Counted from the first letter of the stretch, positions 51,065-60,789 are shown. The stretch: DNA of 64,000 bases from Stenotrophomonas sp046736075 (GCF_046736075.1 NZ_CP177163.1:3720001-3784000), one strand, 5' to 3'. The notes: generated from the letters alone by a model not told the origin. Translations and numbers: made by a program.

Positions 51065-53524
51065 ATGAAACCAACGAAACCGACCCGGGGCGCGAAAGCC
51101 CCCAAGTCCCCGGCGCCCAAGCAGGCGTCCGGTCCGTCGGGCAAGCCCCGCGCTGCCGCCAAGAAGAAGGCCGGCAAGCTGCCACCCTGGATGCCCGAAT
51201 CCCTGACTGCTCCGGCAGCGCCACGCGCCGGCACCCGCGCCGCTGCCAAGGCCGCCGCCAACCCTCGCCGCCGCCCGCTGCCGGGCGTGAGCGATGTGCC
51301 TGTGCAGGACCCCTTTGCCGCGCGTGAGGCCGAGCGTTACGCCCAGCCCATCGCCAGCCGCGAGGCGATCCTGCAGCTGCTCGACCGCTGCGAAGGCCCG
51401 CAGACCGCCGAAGAAATCGGTATCCATCTCGGCCTGACCGAACCGGACCGTGCCGATGCGCTGGGCAAGCGCCTGGGCGCGATGGTGCGCGATGGCCAGC
51501 TGGTACAGAACCGCCGCGGCGGTTTCGCGCCGGTGCAGGCCACCAACCTGATTACCGGTGTGGTCATCGCCAACCCGGAAGGCTTCGGCTTCCTGCGTCC
51601 GGTGGAGGGCGGCGACGACCTGTTCCTGCCGCCGTACGAAATGCGCAAGGTGATGCACGGCGACCGCGTGCTCGCCAACGTCACCGGCATCGACCGCCGT
51701 GGCCGCCGCGAAGGCAGCATCGCCCGCGTGCTCGAACGCGGCATGACCCGCCTGATCGGCCGCTTCAGCATCGAGTTCGGCATCAGTTATGTGGTGCCCG
51801 ACGACAAGCGGGTGCAGCGCAACGTGCAGATTCCGCCGGACCAGACCGGCGATGCGCGCGACGGCCAGTTGGTTGTCTGTGAACTGACCCAGGCGCCCGA
51901 TACCCGGCGCCCGCCGATCGGCCGCATCATCGCGGTGCTCGGCGACAAGCTGACCGCCTCGCTGATCGTGGAAACCGCCATTCACGGCCACGAGCTGCCG
52001 TTCGAGTTCCCGCAGGAGGTGTTGAACGAAGCCTCCGCCGTGCCGCTGGTGGTGGAACCGTCGATGATCGGCGGTCGCGTCGACCTGCGCAGCACGCCGC
52101 TGGTGACCATCGACGGCGAAGATGCCAAGGATTTCGACGACGCGGTGTACTGCGAACCCAACGCCGAAGGCTTCCGCCTGGTGGTGGCGATCGCGGACGT
52201 GTCCAACTACGTACGGCCGGGCACGCCGCTCGACGATGAAGCGCAGAAGCGTGCGACCTCGGTGTACTTCCCGGGTTTCGTGGTGCCGATGCTGCCGGAG
52301 ACCCTCTCCAACGGCATCTGTTCGCTGATGCCCAAGGTCGACCGCATGTGCTTCGTCTGCGACATGCAGGTGAACCGCGAGGGCGAGGTGATCCACTCGC
52401 GCTTCTACGAGGCGGTGATGAACTCGCACGCACGCCTGACCTACACGCAGGTGTGGCAGGCGGTGGGCGAGAACGACGTGGCGGTGCGCAACCAGATCGC
52501 CGCGGTGCTGCCGCAGGTCGAGCGCCTGCACCAGCTGTACAAGGTGCTGGCCAAGGCGCGTACGCGCCGGGGCGCGATCGAATTCGAGTCCTCCGAAGTG
52601 CGCTTCGTGCTGGACAACACCGGTGAGGTCACCCAGGCCGGCATGCTGGTGCGCAACGATGCGCACAAGCTGATCGAGGAATGCATGATCGCGGCCAATG
52701 TGCAGGCCGCGCGTTACCTGCTCAGCAAGCACGTGCCGGCACCGTTCCGCGATCACGCCAAGCCGCCGGAAGCCAAGTACGACGATCTGCTGGAGTTCCT
52801 GAAGGAATTCAAGCTGAGCCTGCCGCCGTGGTCCAAGGTGCAGCCGGGCGACTACACCAAGCTGCTCAAGAAGGTGCGCGAGCGTCCCGACGCGGCGCTG
52901 CTGGAATCGGTGCTGCTGCGCAGCCAGAGCCTGGCGGTGTACTCGCCGGACAACCAGGGCCACTTCGGCCTGGCGCTGGACGCCTACGCCCACTTCACCT
53001 CGCCGATCCGTCGCTACCCCGACCTGCTGGTGCACCGTGCGATCAAGTACGCGCTCAGCGGCGGTTCGCTGGACAAGTACACCTACTCCCCGCGTGAGAT
53101 GGCGGCGCTGGCGCTGCAGTGCTCCGAGCGCGAACGCCGTGCCGACGAGGCCGAGCGCGAGGTCGACGAGCGTTACCGCGCGGCCTGGATGGAAAAGCAC
53201 GTGGGCGGCCAGTTCGACGGCGTCATCAGTGGCGTGACCAGCTTCGGCCTGTTCGTGGAACTGGACGAGTCCAAGGTCAACGGCCTGGTCCATGTCACGC
53301 AGCTGCCGCACGACTACTACCAGTTCGATGCGGTGCGCAAAACGCTCAGTGGCGAGCGCCGGGGCAAGGCCTACCGCCTGGGCGACCGGGTCCGCATCCT
53401 GGTGCTGAAGGCCAGCATGGAAGAGCGCAAGATCGACTTCCGCCTGGTCGAGGAAAAGGACGACGAGCTGCCGGCCTTGCCGCCGCGCGGTCAGCCGGCC
53501 AAGCGCCAGAAAAAGAAATATTGA
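51065..53524 (+). CDS. rnr: Ribonuclease R
   Basis: RNase R degrades structured RNA from the 3' end and acts in rRNA and mRNA quality control. The 819-residue protein has a winged-helix region (about 90-150), cold-shock domains, the RNB catalytic domain with TIDGEDAKDFDDAVYCE (metal-binding aspartates, about residues 350-360), and a C-terminal S1 domain (GVISGVTSFGLFVELDE). The first 60 residues are Lys/Pro/Ala-rich. In E. coli the Lys-rich region is at the C-terminus; here only a short KRQKKKY tail ends the protein. Confidence 0.95.
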   Translation: MKPTKPTRGAKAPKSPAPKQASGPSGKPRAAAKKKAGKLPPWMPESLTAPAAPRAGTRAAAKAAANPRRRPLPGVSDVPVQDPFAAREAERYAQPIASREAILQLLDRCEGPQTAEEIGIHLGLTEPDRADALGKRLGAMVRDGQLVQNRRGGFAPVQATNLITGVVIANPEGFGFLRPVEGGDDLFLPPYEMRKVMHGDRVLANVTGIDRRGRREGSIARVLERGMTRLIGRFSIEFGISYVVPDDKRVQRNVQIPPDQTGDARDGQLVVCELTQAPDTRRPPIGRIIAVLGDKLTASLIVETAIHGHELPFEFPQEVLNEASAVPLVVEPSMIGGRVDLRSTPLVTIDGEDAKDFDDAVYCEPNAEGFRLVVAIADVSNYVRPGTPLDDEAQKRATSVYFPGFVVPMLPETLSNGICSLMPKVDRMCFVCDMQVNREGEVIHSRFYEAVMNSHARLTYTQVWQAVGENDVAVRNQIAAVLPQVERLHQLYKVLAKARTRRGAIEFESSEVRFVLDNTGEVTQAGMLVRNDAHKLIEECMIAANVQAARYLLSKHVPAPFRDHAKPPEAKYDDLLEFLKEFKLSLPPWSKVQPGDYTKLLKKVRERPDAALLESVLLRSQSLAVYSPDNQGHFGLALDAYAHFTSPIRRYPDLLVHRAIKYALSGGSLDKYTYSPREMAALALQCSERERRADEAEREVDERYRAAWMEKHVGGQFDGVISGVTSFGLFVELDESKVNGLVHVTQLPHDYYQFDAVRKTLSGERRGKAYRLGDRVRILVLKASMEERKIDFRLVEEKDDELPALPPRGQPAKRQKKKY

Positions 53525-53534
53525 TGCCTGCGGT

Positions 53535-53620
53535 GTACCGACCCACGGTCGGTACCTGCCGTCGCGGGATGATGCCTTGGCAGGTACCGACCGTTGGTAG
53601 GTACCGACCCTTGGTCGGTA
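53535..53620. repeat. GTAG-type palindromic repeats after rnr
   Basis: GTACCGACC/GGTCGGTAC (53535-53555) and GTACCGACC/GGTCGGTAC (about 53600-53620, preceded by a GTAG head at 53597) flank a diverged middle unit. The stems are the same in both units. They fill the rnr-GFA gap. Confidence 0.75.
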
Positions 53621-53639
53621 CGGACGTGAGGAATAACCC

Positions 53640-54119
53640 ATGAACCCGGTTCCCGAATTCTCCGGCGGCTGCCAGTGCGGCGCGGTGCGCTTCCATGTCC
53701 GCGGTGAACTGACCGACAGCTCGATCTGCCATTGCCGGATGTGCCAGAAGGCATTCGGGGCCTACTACGCACCGCTGGTATCGGTGCGCGGGGTGGCGTT
53801 CGAGTGGACGCGCGGGCAACCGCGCCGGTTCGCGTCCTCCAACCTGGTCAAGCGCGGGTTCTGCGCGGACTGCGGCACCCCGCTGACCTACGAGGCCCCC
53901 AACGGGATGGCGATCGCCGCCGGCGCCTTCGATACGCCCGCGCGCCTGCCGCCCACGGTCCAGTACGGCATCGATGCCAAGCTGCCGTTCGTGGATGCGC
54001 TGGACCGGCTGAGCGCCATCCGCGACGAGGACGATCCGGAGGCGGTCTACCTGCAGCACCTGGTCTCCCACCAGCACCCCGACCACGACACCGGCGCCTG
54101 GCCCCCGCCCGCCGCGTGA
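53640..54119 (+). CDS. GFA family protein (CENP-V/GFA zinc domain)
   Basis: The 159-residue protein has the zinc-binding cysteines of the glutathione-dependent formaldehyde-activating family: GGCQCGAVRFHV, CHCRMCQKAFG and FCADCGTPLTYE. Despite the family name most members have no proven activity. The start is the ATG at 53640; no good ribosome binding site is visible because a repeat abuts it. Confidence 0.88.
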   Translation: MNPVPEFSGGCQCGAVRFHVRGELTDSSICHCRMCQKAFGAYYAPLVSVRGVAFEWTRGQPRRFASSNLVKRGFCADCGTPLTYEAPNGMAIAAGAFDTPARLPPTVQYGIDAKLPFVDALDRLSAIRDEDDPEAVYLQHLVSHQHPDHDTGAWPPPAA

Positions 54120-54178
54120 GGCGGGGTCGCCGCCGATGCTCTACCATTACCACCCCCTTTCCGGTCCCGCCCCCCGCA

Positions 54179-54925
54179 ATGAGCAAGCAAAGCCAGTGGA
54201 TTGTCGGCGTCAACGCCGTCGCGTCTTCGATTGAGAACGATGCCGAGAACGTCCGCGAGGTCCTGATCGAGGCCGGCGCGAAGAACCCGCGTCTGACAGA
54301 GATCGAAGAGAACGCGCGGCGCAAGGGCATCGACGTTCGCAAGGTGAACACCCAGGCGCTGGACGGCGTGGGCGGTTCGGTGCGCCACCAGGGCGTGGCC
54401 GCGCGCTACCAGGCCGCACGCACCTGGGGCGAGAACGAGCTGGAAGGGCTGGTCGAAGCGGCCGAGGGCAAGGCCCTGCTGCTGATCCTGGACGAGGTGC
54501 AGGACCCGCACAACCTGGGTGCCTGCCTGCGCAGCGCGGCCGCCGCCGGTGCCACCGCGGTGATCATCCCCAAGGACAAGTCGGCCACGGTCAATGCCAC
54601 CGTGCGCAAGACCTCGGCCGGCGCCGCCGACCGCATCCCCGTGGTGGCCGTGACCAACCTGTCGCGCTGCCTGAAGGACCTGCAGAAGCTGGGCGTGTGG
54701 ATCTACGGCCTGGCCGGCGAAGCCACCGAATCGCTGTATGCCATCGATCTGAAGGGCAACGTGGCGCTGGTGCTGGGTGGGGAGGCCGATGGCCTGCGTC
54801 GCCTGACCCGCGAGAACTGCGACGGCCTGGTCAAGATCCCGATGCCGGGCGACATCGAGAGCCTGAACGTCTCCGTCGCCACCGGGGTAAGCCTGTTCGA
54901 GGCCGTGCGCCAGCGCGGCCTGTAA
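54179..54925 (+). CDS. rlmB: 23S rRNA (guanosine-2'-O-)-methyltransferase RlmB
   Basis: RlmB methylates G2251 in the 23S peptidyl-transferase loop. The 248-residue SpoU-class protein has all three motifs: LILDEVQDPHNLGACLRSA, LVLGGEADGLRRLTRENCD and IPMPGDIESLNVSVATGV. An N-terminal substrate-binding domain (MSKQSQWIVGVNAVASSIE) precedes them. rnr-rlmB proximity is also seen in E. coli. Confidence 0.95.
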   Translation: MSKQSQWIVGVNAVASSIENDAENVREVLIEAGAKNPRLTEIEENARRKGIDVRKVNTQALDGVGGSVRHQGVAARYQAARTWGENELEGLVEAAEGKALLLILDEVQDPHNLGACLRSAAAAGATAVIIPKDKSATVNATVRKTSAGAADRIPVVAVTNLSRCLKDLQKLGVWIYGLAGEATESLYAIDLKGNVALVLGGEADGLRRLTRENCDGLVKIPMPGDIESLNVSVATGVSLFEAVRQRGL

Positions 54926-54944
54926 TCCGCGCGCGGGTGGGGGG

Positions 54945-55066
54945 GTAGAGCCGACCGTTGGTCGGCTGCCCTTCGTTCCGGCGCCATGACAGCAGATCCG
55001 CGTGCGCCGCGCCGCGTTTCGGCGAGGCCGCGCGTTGCGCGGCAGCCGACCAACGGTCGGCTCTAC
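54945..55066. repeat. Facing GTAG-type palindromic repeats after rlmB
   Basis: GTAGAGCCGACCgttGGTCGGCT (54945-54967) and its inverted counterpart AGCCGACCaacGGTCGGCTCTAC (55044-55066) are exact reverse complements 76 bp apart. This is a textbook SMAG-type dimer. Confidence 0.85.
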
Positions 55067-55078
55067 CGGGGCCACCGC

Positions 55079-55175
55079 CCCGACGCCACCGCGCCCCGAC
55101 GCCACCGCGCCCCGACGCCACCGCGCCCCGACGCCACCGCGCCCCGACGCCACCGTGTCCCGACGACACCGTCCC
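55079..55175. repeat. 16-bp tandem repeat
   Basis: The unit CGACGCCACCGCGCCC is repeated perfectly four times from 55081, with diverging units after it (CGACGCCACCGTGTCC, then a shortened one). It is non-coding, with a period that is not a multiple of three. It lies between the SMAG pair and the macC stop. Confidence 0.9.
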
Positions 55176-55198
55176 GGGCGGTACCGACGCCACCGCAC

Positions 55199-56638
55199 CT
55201 ACGGCGCGTTGGCGCTTCCCCCCAGCGCCTTGAACAACGTCACGTCGTTGACCAGCTGCTTCTGCTTGACCGAGGCCAGCGACAGCTCCGCATCACGCCG
55301 GGTCTGCTGCGCTTCCAGCCAGGTGCGCAGGTCGGTCGCACCGACCCGGTAGCGCACGTCGTACATCCGTTCGATCTCCACCGCTTCGTCATACGATGCC
55401 TGCGAAGCCGCGACCTGCGTGGCGAACTGCGTGCGGGCCGAGAGGGCGTTGTCCACTTCCGACAGCGCGGTGTACAGCGTGCGGCGGAACCCGTTGGCGG
55501 CGATCTGGTAATCGGTACCGGCCAATCGGGTGTTCAACTGGGCCTGGCGCACATTGAGGAACGGCAGCGACAGCCCGGCACCGAGCGTGGCCACCGGATT
55601 CTTCAGCACGTCCGAAAGCGAGGTGGCGCCGGTACCGACGCTGCCGGTGAGGCTCAGCGCCGGGTAGTACTGGGTGGCGGTCACCTTGATGGTCTTCAGG
55701 CTGTTGCGCAGGCGCAGTTCGGCCGCGCGCAGGTCAGGCCGGCGACCGAGCAGATCGGCCGGCAGGCCTTCGGCGATGTCCGGGCTGGTGGCACGCTCCA
55801 GCTGGCGGGGTTCGTCGGCCAGGGCCAAGGGCTGGCCATCGAGCAGCACCGTCAGTGCGTTGCGGGTGGCCACGCGCTGCTGTTCGAGCGCGCTCTGTGC
55901 GGCGCGCTGCGCCTCCAGGCTCTGGCTGGCCTGGCGCACTTCCAGCCGCGACACGGCGCCGGCATCGAAGCGCGCCTGCACCAGTTGCAGCGTGCGCTGC
56001 AGGCGCGCCAGATTGGCCTCGCCGGCGCTGATCGACTGGTTGAGGAACGCCAGCGTCCAGTACTGCGTGGCGACATCGCCGATCACCAGCAGCGCGGTGT
56101 TCTGCAGGTCTTCGGCACTGGCCTGCGCCTCCCACTGGGCAATGTCGCGCTGGGCGCGCAGCCGGCCCCACAGATCGACCTCCCACTGCAGCGCAACGCC
56201 GGCCGAGCTGCTGCGGTTCCAGTCCGCGGACTGGTCGATCGCGCGGTTGCCGCTGCTGCCGACGCTGCCCGAGGGCTGCGGCCACAAGGCGTTGTCGGCC
56301 AGCCCGGCCTGCAGGCGCGCGCGCTGCACGGCCAGCCCGGCCGAGGCCAGGTCGGTGTTGGCGGCCAGGGCGCGGGCGATCACCGCATCCAGCTGCGGAT
56401 CGCCGAAGCCTGTCCACCAAGCATCGCTACGCACGTCGGCGCCGGCTCCTGGCGGCGACGTGGGCAGGGTCTGCACGGGCGCGTTGAGCGCCGCATCGCC
56501 GCGACCGTAGCTGGCCGGTACCGCCGGCGGGTCAACCCGGTACTGGCCGGTGCTGACGCAGGCAGACAGCGCCAGTGCGGACAGGCAGGCCAGGGCCAGC
56601 GGACGCAGGGGGATCGAGGGAATCGGGATCATCGTCAT
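55199..56638 (-). CDS. macC: Outer membrane efflux lipoprotein of the Mac system
   Basis: The 479-residue NodT-type channel has a lipobox LSACVST, AWWTGFGDPQLDAVIARAL, and paired outer membrane factor repeats (EVDLWGRLRAQRDIAQWE; LLGRRPDLRAAELRLRNSL). It provides the outer membrane exit for MacAB. The start ATG at 56638 overlaps the macB stop by four bases; a longer open frame upstream runs through macB and is not coding. Confidence 0.92.
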   Translation of the reverse strand: MTMIPIPSIPLRPLALACLSALALSACVSTGQYRVDPPAVPASYGRGDAALNAPVQTLPTSPPGAGADVRSDAWWTGFGDPQLDAVIARALAANTDLASAGLAVQRARLQAGLADNALWPQPSGSVGSSGNRAIDQSADWNRSSSAGVALQWEVDLWGRLRAQRDIAQWEAQASAEDLQNTALLVIGDVATQYWTLAFLNQSISAGEANLARLQRTLQLVQARFDAGAVSRLEVRQASQSLEAQRAAQSALEQQRVATRNALTVLLDGQPLALADEPRQLERATSPDIAEGLPADLLGRRPDLRAAELRLRNSLKTIKVTATQYYPALSLTGSVGTGATSLSDVLKNPVATLGAGLSLPFLNVRQAQLNTRLAGTDYQIAANGFRRTLYTALSEVDNALSARTQFATQVAASQASYDEAVEIERMYDVRYRVGATDLRTWLEAQQTRRDAELSLASVKQKQLVNDVTLFKALGGSANAP

Positions 56639-58620
56639 TCGCGCGCCAGCGCCTCCACGGGGTCGAGTTGTGCGGCACTGCGGGCCGGCAGGAAGCCGAA
56701 CGCCACGCCGATCAGGCTGGAGCAGGCGAAGGCGGCCACGATGGACGCGGTCGAGAACAGCATCTGGAAGTCGGGGGCGAACTTGCCGAACAGCCAGCCC
56801 ACCACCAGCGACAGGCCCACGCCGAGCAGGCCGCCGAGCAGGCAGACCAGCACCGCTTCGATCAGGAACTGCTGGCGGATGTCGCTCTGACGCGCGCCGA
56901 CGGCCATGCGCACGCCGATTTCGCGGGTGCGCTCGGTCACCGACACCAGCATGATGTTCATCACCCCGATGCCGCCCACCAGCAGCGCGATCGCCGCGAT
57001 GGCACTGATCAGCAGGGTCATGGTGCGGGTGGTCTGTTCGATGGTCTGGCGGATCTCGGCACTGTTGCTGAGGAAGAAGTCCTCGGTGCCGTGGCGCATC
57101 ACCAGCAGCTTGGAAATGGCCGCCTGGGCGGCATCCATCGGCGTGCTGTCGTCCACCCGCACGGTGATGCTGGAGACATGGCTCTGGCCAAGCATCCGCG
57201 ACATCACCGTGGTGTAGGGCACCCACACGCTCAGGCTGGTGCTGCCACCGAAACCGAAGCTCTGCCGCTGTGCAACGCCGACCACGCGCACCGGCACATT
57301 GCCGAGCAGGATCACCTGGCCGATCGGGTCCTCGCCGTTGGGGAAGAACTGGGTGCGGGTGTTTTCATCGATCACCGCCACCTGGGCGAGGCCGCGCACC
57401 GCATCGCGGTCGAAGAAGCTGCCGGCGACCAGGGTGACGCCCTTGACCCGGAAGAACTGCTCGCCGACGCCGCTGACCTGGGCAGTAGCCGATTGGTTGC
57501 GGTAACGCGCGGTGACCGAGGAGGACACGCTGGGGGTGGCGCTGTCCACGTAGCTCTGGCGTCCCAGCGCATCGGCGTCGCTGGCCTTGAGGGTCTGCAC
57601 CCGCGCCGAGCGCATGTCGCCGAAGCCGCGACCGGGATAGACATCGATGGTGTTGGTGCCCAGCGCGCTGATGTTCTGCAGGATCTGCTGCTGCGAGCCG
57701 TTGCCCAGCGCCACCACCGAGACCACCGAGGCGATGCCGATGATGATGCCGAGCATGGTCAGGAAGGTGCGCAGGCGGTGTGCGTTCATCGCCAGCAGCG
57801 CCATCCGGAATGCTTCGGTGAAGCGGTCGCGCGCGGCACGCCAGCTGTGGCCGTGGCCGGCGTCCACGGTGGGTTGGCGCTGTGCGCGGTAGCGGGGGGC
57901 GGTCGGATTGGCGCGGTCGGCGATGATCTCGCCGTCGCGGATCTCGATGATGCGCTGCGCGTGTTCGGCCACCGACATGTCGTGGGTGACGATGATGATG
58001 GTGTGGCCTTCGGCATGCAGTTCGCCGAGGATCGCCATCACCTCCTCGCCGGAGCGGGTGTCGAGCGCGCCGGTCGGTTCGTCGGCCAGGATCACCTCGC
58101 CGCCGTTCATCAGCGCCCGCGCGATCGACACGCGCTGCTGCTGGCCGCCGGACAGCTGGCCGGGCTTGTGGTGCATGCGGTCGCCGAGGCCGAGCCGCTG
58201 CAGCAGCTGTTCGGCACGCGCGGTGCGCACCGGCCCCGGGCTGCCGGCATAGACCGCCGGCACGGCGACGTTGCCGCGCGCATCGAGGTCGCCCAGCAGG
58301 TGGTAGCGCTGGAAGATGAAGCCGAAATGCTCGCGGCGCAGCTCGGCCAGCTCGTCGGGCTGCATGCTGCCGGTTTCGCGGCCCGCCACCTGGTAGCTGC
58401 CGCGGGTTGGCCGGTCCAGGCAGCCAAGAATGTTCATCAGCGTGGACTTGCCCGAGCCGGACTGGCCGACAATCGCGACCATCTCGCCGGCGTCGATGTC
58501 CAGGTTGACGTCGCGCAGCACGGCGATGGTGTCTTCGCCGGCGGGAAACTCGCGGCGCAGGTCGCGCAGGCGCAGCAGGGGCGCGCGCGTGGATGGCGCG
58601 CCGGTCGGAGCGGGGCTCAT
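56635..58620 (-). CDS. macB: Macrolide-type ABC transporter MacB
   Basis: The 661-residue half transporter joins an ABC domain (GQSGSGKSTLMNILG Walker A, LSGGQQQRVSIARAL signature, VILADEPTGALD Walker B) to an FtsX-like membrane part with four transmembrane segments and a large periplasmic domain between the first two. MacB drives a mechanical pump that moves macrolides and peptides from the periplasm. It is coupled by four-base overlaps to macA and macC. Confidence 0.95.
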   Translation of the reverse strand: MSPAPTGAPSTRAPLLRLRDLRREFPAGEDTIAVLRDVNLDIDAGEMVAIVGQSGSGKSTLMNILGCLDRPTRGSYQVAGRETGSMQPDELAELRREHFGFIFQRYHLLGDLDARGNVAVPAVYAGSPGPVRTARAEQLLQRLGLGDRMHHKPGQLSGGQQQRVSIARALMNGGEVILADEPTGALDTRSGEEVMAILGELHAEGHTIIIVTHDMSVAEHAQRIIEIRDGEIIADRANPTAPRYRAQRQPTVDAGHGHSWRAARDRFTEAFRMALLAMNAHRLRTFLTMLGIIIGIASVVSVVALGNGSQQQILQNISALGTNTIDVYPGRGFGDMRSARVQTLKASDADALGRQSYVDSATPSVSSSVTARYRNQSATAQVSGVGEQFFRVKGVTLVAGSFFDRDAVRGLAQVAVIDENTRTQFFPNGEDPIGQVILLGNVPVRVVGVAQRQSFGFGGSTSLSVWVPYTTVMSRMLGQSHVSSITVRVDDSTPMDAAQAAISKLLVMRHGTEDFFLSNSAEIRQTIEQTTRTMTLLISAIAAIALLVGGIGVMNIMLVSVTERTREIGVRMAVGARQSDIRQQFLIEAVLVCLLGGLLGVGLSLVVGWLFGKFAPDFQMLFSTASIVAAFACSSLIGVAFGFLPARSAAQLDPVEALARE

Positions 58621-59903
58621 CGGCGCGGCCCGCCCATGCCCGGTCCGCCCACCCGGATCTGCGGACCGCCGCGGTTGCCACCGCTGTTGCCGCCCTGCGC
58701 ACCGCCGCCTTCGCCGACGATCACTTTCTCGCCCTCGCTCAGCCCGGCCAGCACTTCGGCGGTGGCGCCGTTGTTGATGCCGATCCGCACCTTGCGCGGC
58801 GCCGGCATGCCATCGGCGTCGGCGACGCGGACCATGTACTGGCCATCGCGGGTCTTCGGCCCCAGGGCCACCGCCGGGATCATCAGCACGCCCTTGGCCT
58901 GCTTGAGCATCACCGATACCTGCGCGGTCATGTCGATGCGCAGCGTGCCGTCGGGGTTCTCCACGTCGAACAGGGCGTTGTAGTACACCGCCGTGCTCGA
59001 ACTGGAACTGGAGGAACTGGAACCGGAGGAACTGTCGCTGGCGATCGAGGACGGCGCCGGATTGATCTGGCGCAGCGTGGCGTGGTACTTGCGGTCCGGT
59101 TCACCCAGGGTGGTGAAGTAGACCGGCATGCCGGCCTTGATCTTGACCACGTCCGCCTCGGAGATTTCGGCATTGACCGTGACCAGGTCCAGCCGCGCCA
59201 GCATCACGATGGTGGGCGCGGTCTGGTTGGCGTTGACGGTGCGGCCTTCCTCGGCCACCACGGCCACGACAGTGCCGTCCATCGGTGCGGTGATGCGGGT
59301 GTAGGCCAGGTTGGCGCGGGCGGTGCCCAGTTCGGTCTCGCGGCCCTTGATCTGGGCGTCGTAGGACTGGATCTGCGCGCGGGCGGTCTTGAGCCTGGCG
59401 TCGGCGGCGTCGTACTCGGCGCGCGAAGTGGCCTCGGCGGCAAGCATCTGCTGCTGGCGGGCGAACTCCAGTTCGGCCTCGCGCAGGCTGGCCTGCTGCA
59501 CCGCGCGCTGGGCGCGGATGTTGTCCAGCGCGGCTTCGGCGTTGAGCACCTGGTTCTGCTGGGTGGTGGCATCGATCTCGGCGATCAGCTGGCCTTCCTT
59601 GACGGTATCGCCCAGCTGCACCTTCAGCGATTTGATCTGGCCGGACGCCTGCGCGCCCACGCTCACCAGCTTGTACGCATCGACCACACCGGTGGCCTCG
59701 ACCGTCTGCTCGATGTCGCCGCGGCTGACCGGGGTGGTCGCCAGGGCGGGGGCGGCAGGCTTGCGGGCGAACCATGCCACAATCGCGGCGATCACGATGA
59801 CGGCGGCGATCAGCAGCAGAATGCGGCCACGGCGGGTCTGGGGCAGGCGGGGCTTCACGATGGTCGTCAACTCGGCAGGCCGTTGCATCGGCGTTGTCAG
59901 CAT
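58617..59903 (-). CDS. macA: Macrolide efflux membrane fusion protein MacA
   Basis: MacA links MacB to the outer membrane channel and stimulates its ATPase. The 428-residue protein has one N-terminal membrane segment (LLLIAAVIVIAAIVAWFA), GVVDAYKLVSVGAQASGQI of the lipoyl-like domain, a long coiled coil (about 100-190) and a beta-barrel domain. The barrel region holds an odd Ser-rich insert (about residues 289-303) encoded by GGAACT-like repeats. A Gly-rich tail ends the protein. The ATG at 59903 (MLTTPMQRPAELTT) was chosen; no strong ribosome binding site is seen. Confidence 0.92.
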   Translation of the reverse strand: MLTTPMQRPAELTTIVKPRLPQTRRGRILLLIAAVIVIAAIVAWFARKPAAPALATTPVSRGDIEQTVEATGVVDAYKLVSVGAQASGQIKSLKVQLGDTVKEGQLIAEIDATTQQNQVLNAEAALDNIRAQRAVQQASLREAELEFARQQQMLAAEATSRAEYDAADARLKTARAQIQSYDAQIKGRETELGTARANLAYTRITAPMDGTVVAVVAEEGRTVNANQTAPTIVMLARLDLVTVNAEISEADVVKIKAGMPVYFTTLGEPDRKYHATLRQINPAPSSIASDSSSGSSSSSSSSSTAVYYNALFDVENPDGTLRIDMTAQVSVMLKQAKGVLMIPAVALGPKTRDGQYMVRVADADGMPAPRKVRIGINNGATAEVLAGLSEGEKVIVGEGGGAQGGNSGGNRGGPQIRVGGPGMGGPRR

Positions 59904-60005
59904 TGTGAAGACCCGTGGCGGGGGGCTCAACGCTTGCCGTGTATCAAAGGGTAACCAGGCGCGCTGTCCCGCGTTTCGTTGTGTATCGTCCTCGTGCCCT
60001 GACAC

Positions 60006-60017
60006 ATGCGTACGCAT
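60006..60017. promoter_or_regulatory. Palindrome in the macA-macR divergent promoter region
   Basis: ATGCGTACGCAT is a perfect 12-base palindrome about 100 bp before macA and 44 bp before macR. It could be a regulator site. OmpR-type regulators usually use direct repeats, so the assignment to MacR is weak. Confidence 0.35.
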
Positions 60018-60060
60018 TCCCATTGATGCGGTTCATCTCCGGACAGGGGATCATGACCGT

Positions 60061-60789
60061 ATGGAGACCATCACCACCATGCATCGCCTGTTGATCGTCG
60101 ATGACGACCACGACATCCGCCAACTGCTCGCCGAGCAGCTCGGCCGCGCCGGTTACCAGATCAGCACCGCCAGCGATGGCACCGGCATGCGCCAGGTGCT
60201 CGAACGCGAACACGTCGACCTGATCGTGCTCGACCTCAACCTGCCGCGCGAAGACGGGCTGACCCTGTGTCGTGATCTGCGCGCGCGGTCGAGCACGCCG
60301 GTGATCATGCTCACCGCGCGCAGCGAGCCGATCGATCGCGTGCTGGGCCTGGAAATGGGCGCCGACGATTACCTGGCCAAGCCCTTCGAGCCGCGCGAGC
60401 TGCTTGCGCGCATCCGCAACGTGCTGCGCCGTACCGAGGCGCTGCCGGCCAACCTGGAGCCGCTGGCGATCCGGCGTGCGCGCTTCTCGCACTGGATCTT
60501 CGATCTGGAACACCGGCATCTGGTCGACCCCGATGGCCGGGTGGTGGTGCTGTCCGGTGCCGAGTTCCGCCTGCTGCGGGTGTTCGTCGGGCATGCCAAC
60601 AAGGTGCTGTCGCGCGAGCAGCTGGTGGCCCTGAGCAGTGGCCGCAGCTACGAATCGCAGGATCGCGCCATCGACCTGCAGGTCAGCCGGCTGCGCAACA
60701 AGCTGGGCGATGACGGCGGCAGCGACGGGCTGATCAAGACCGTGCGCAACGAAGGCTACGTGCTGGCCACGGCGGTGGGACTGGAATGA
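60061..60789 (+). CDS. macR: OmpR-family response regulator next to macABC
   Basis: The 242-residue protein has a receiver domain (LLIVDDDHDIRQLL, phosphoacceptor Asp58 in LIVLDLNLP, and the conserved Lys in YLAKPFEP) and an OmpR/PhoB winged helix at the C-terminus (DRAIDLQVSRLRNKLG). It is divergent from macABC and coupled by a four-base overlap to the kinase gene, as in the MacRS system of S. maltophilia. The start could also be the ATG at 60079 (MHRLLIVDDD), which has GGAG 12 bases upstream. Confidence 0.9.
   Translation: METITTMHRLLIVDDDHDIRQLLAEQLGRAGYQISTASDGTGMRQVLEREHVDLIVLDLNLPREDGLTLCRDLRARSSTPVIMLTARSEPIDRVLGLEMGADDYLAKPFEPRELLARIRNVLRRTEALPANLEPLAIRRARFSHWIFDLEHRHLVDPDGRVVVLSGAEFRLLRVFVGHANKVLSREQLVALSSGRSYESQDRAIDLQVSRLRNKLGDDGGSDGLIKTVRNEGYVLATAVGLE

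Noticed and set aside
55079..55175. CRISPR array
   Set aside because: The units are directly adjacent 16-mers without spacers and there are no cas genes.
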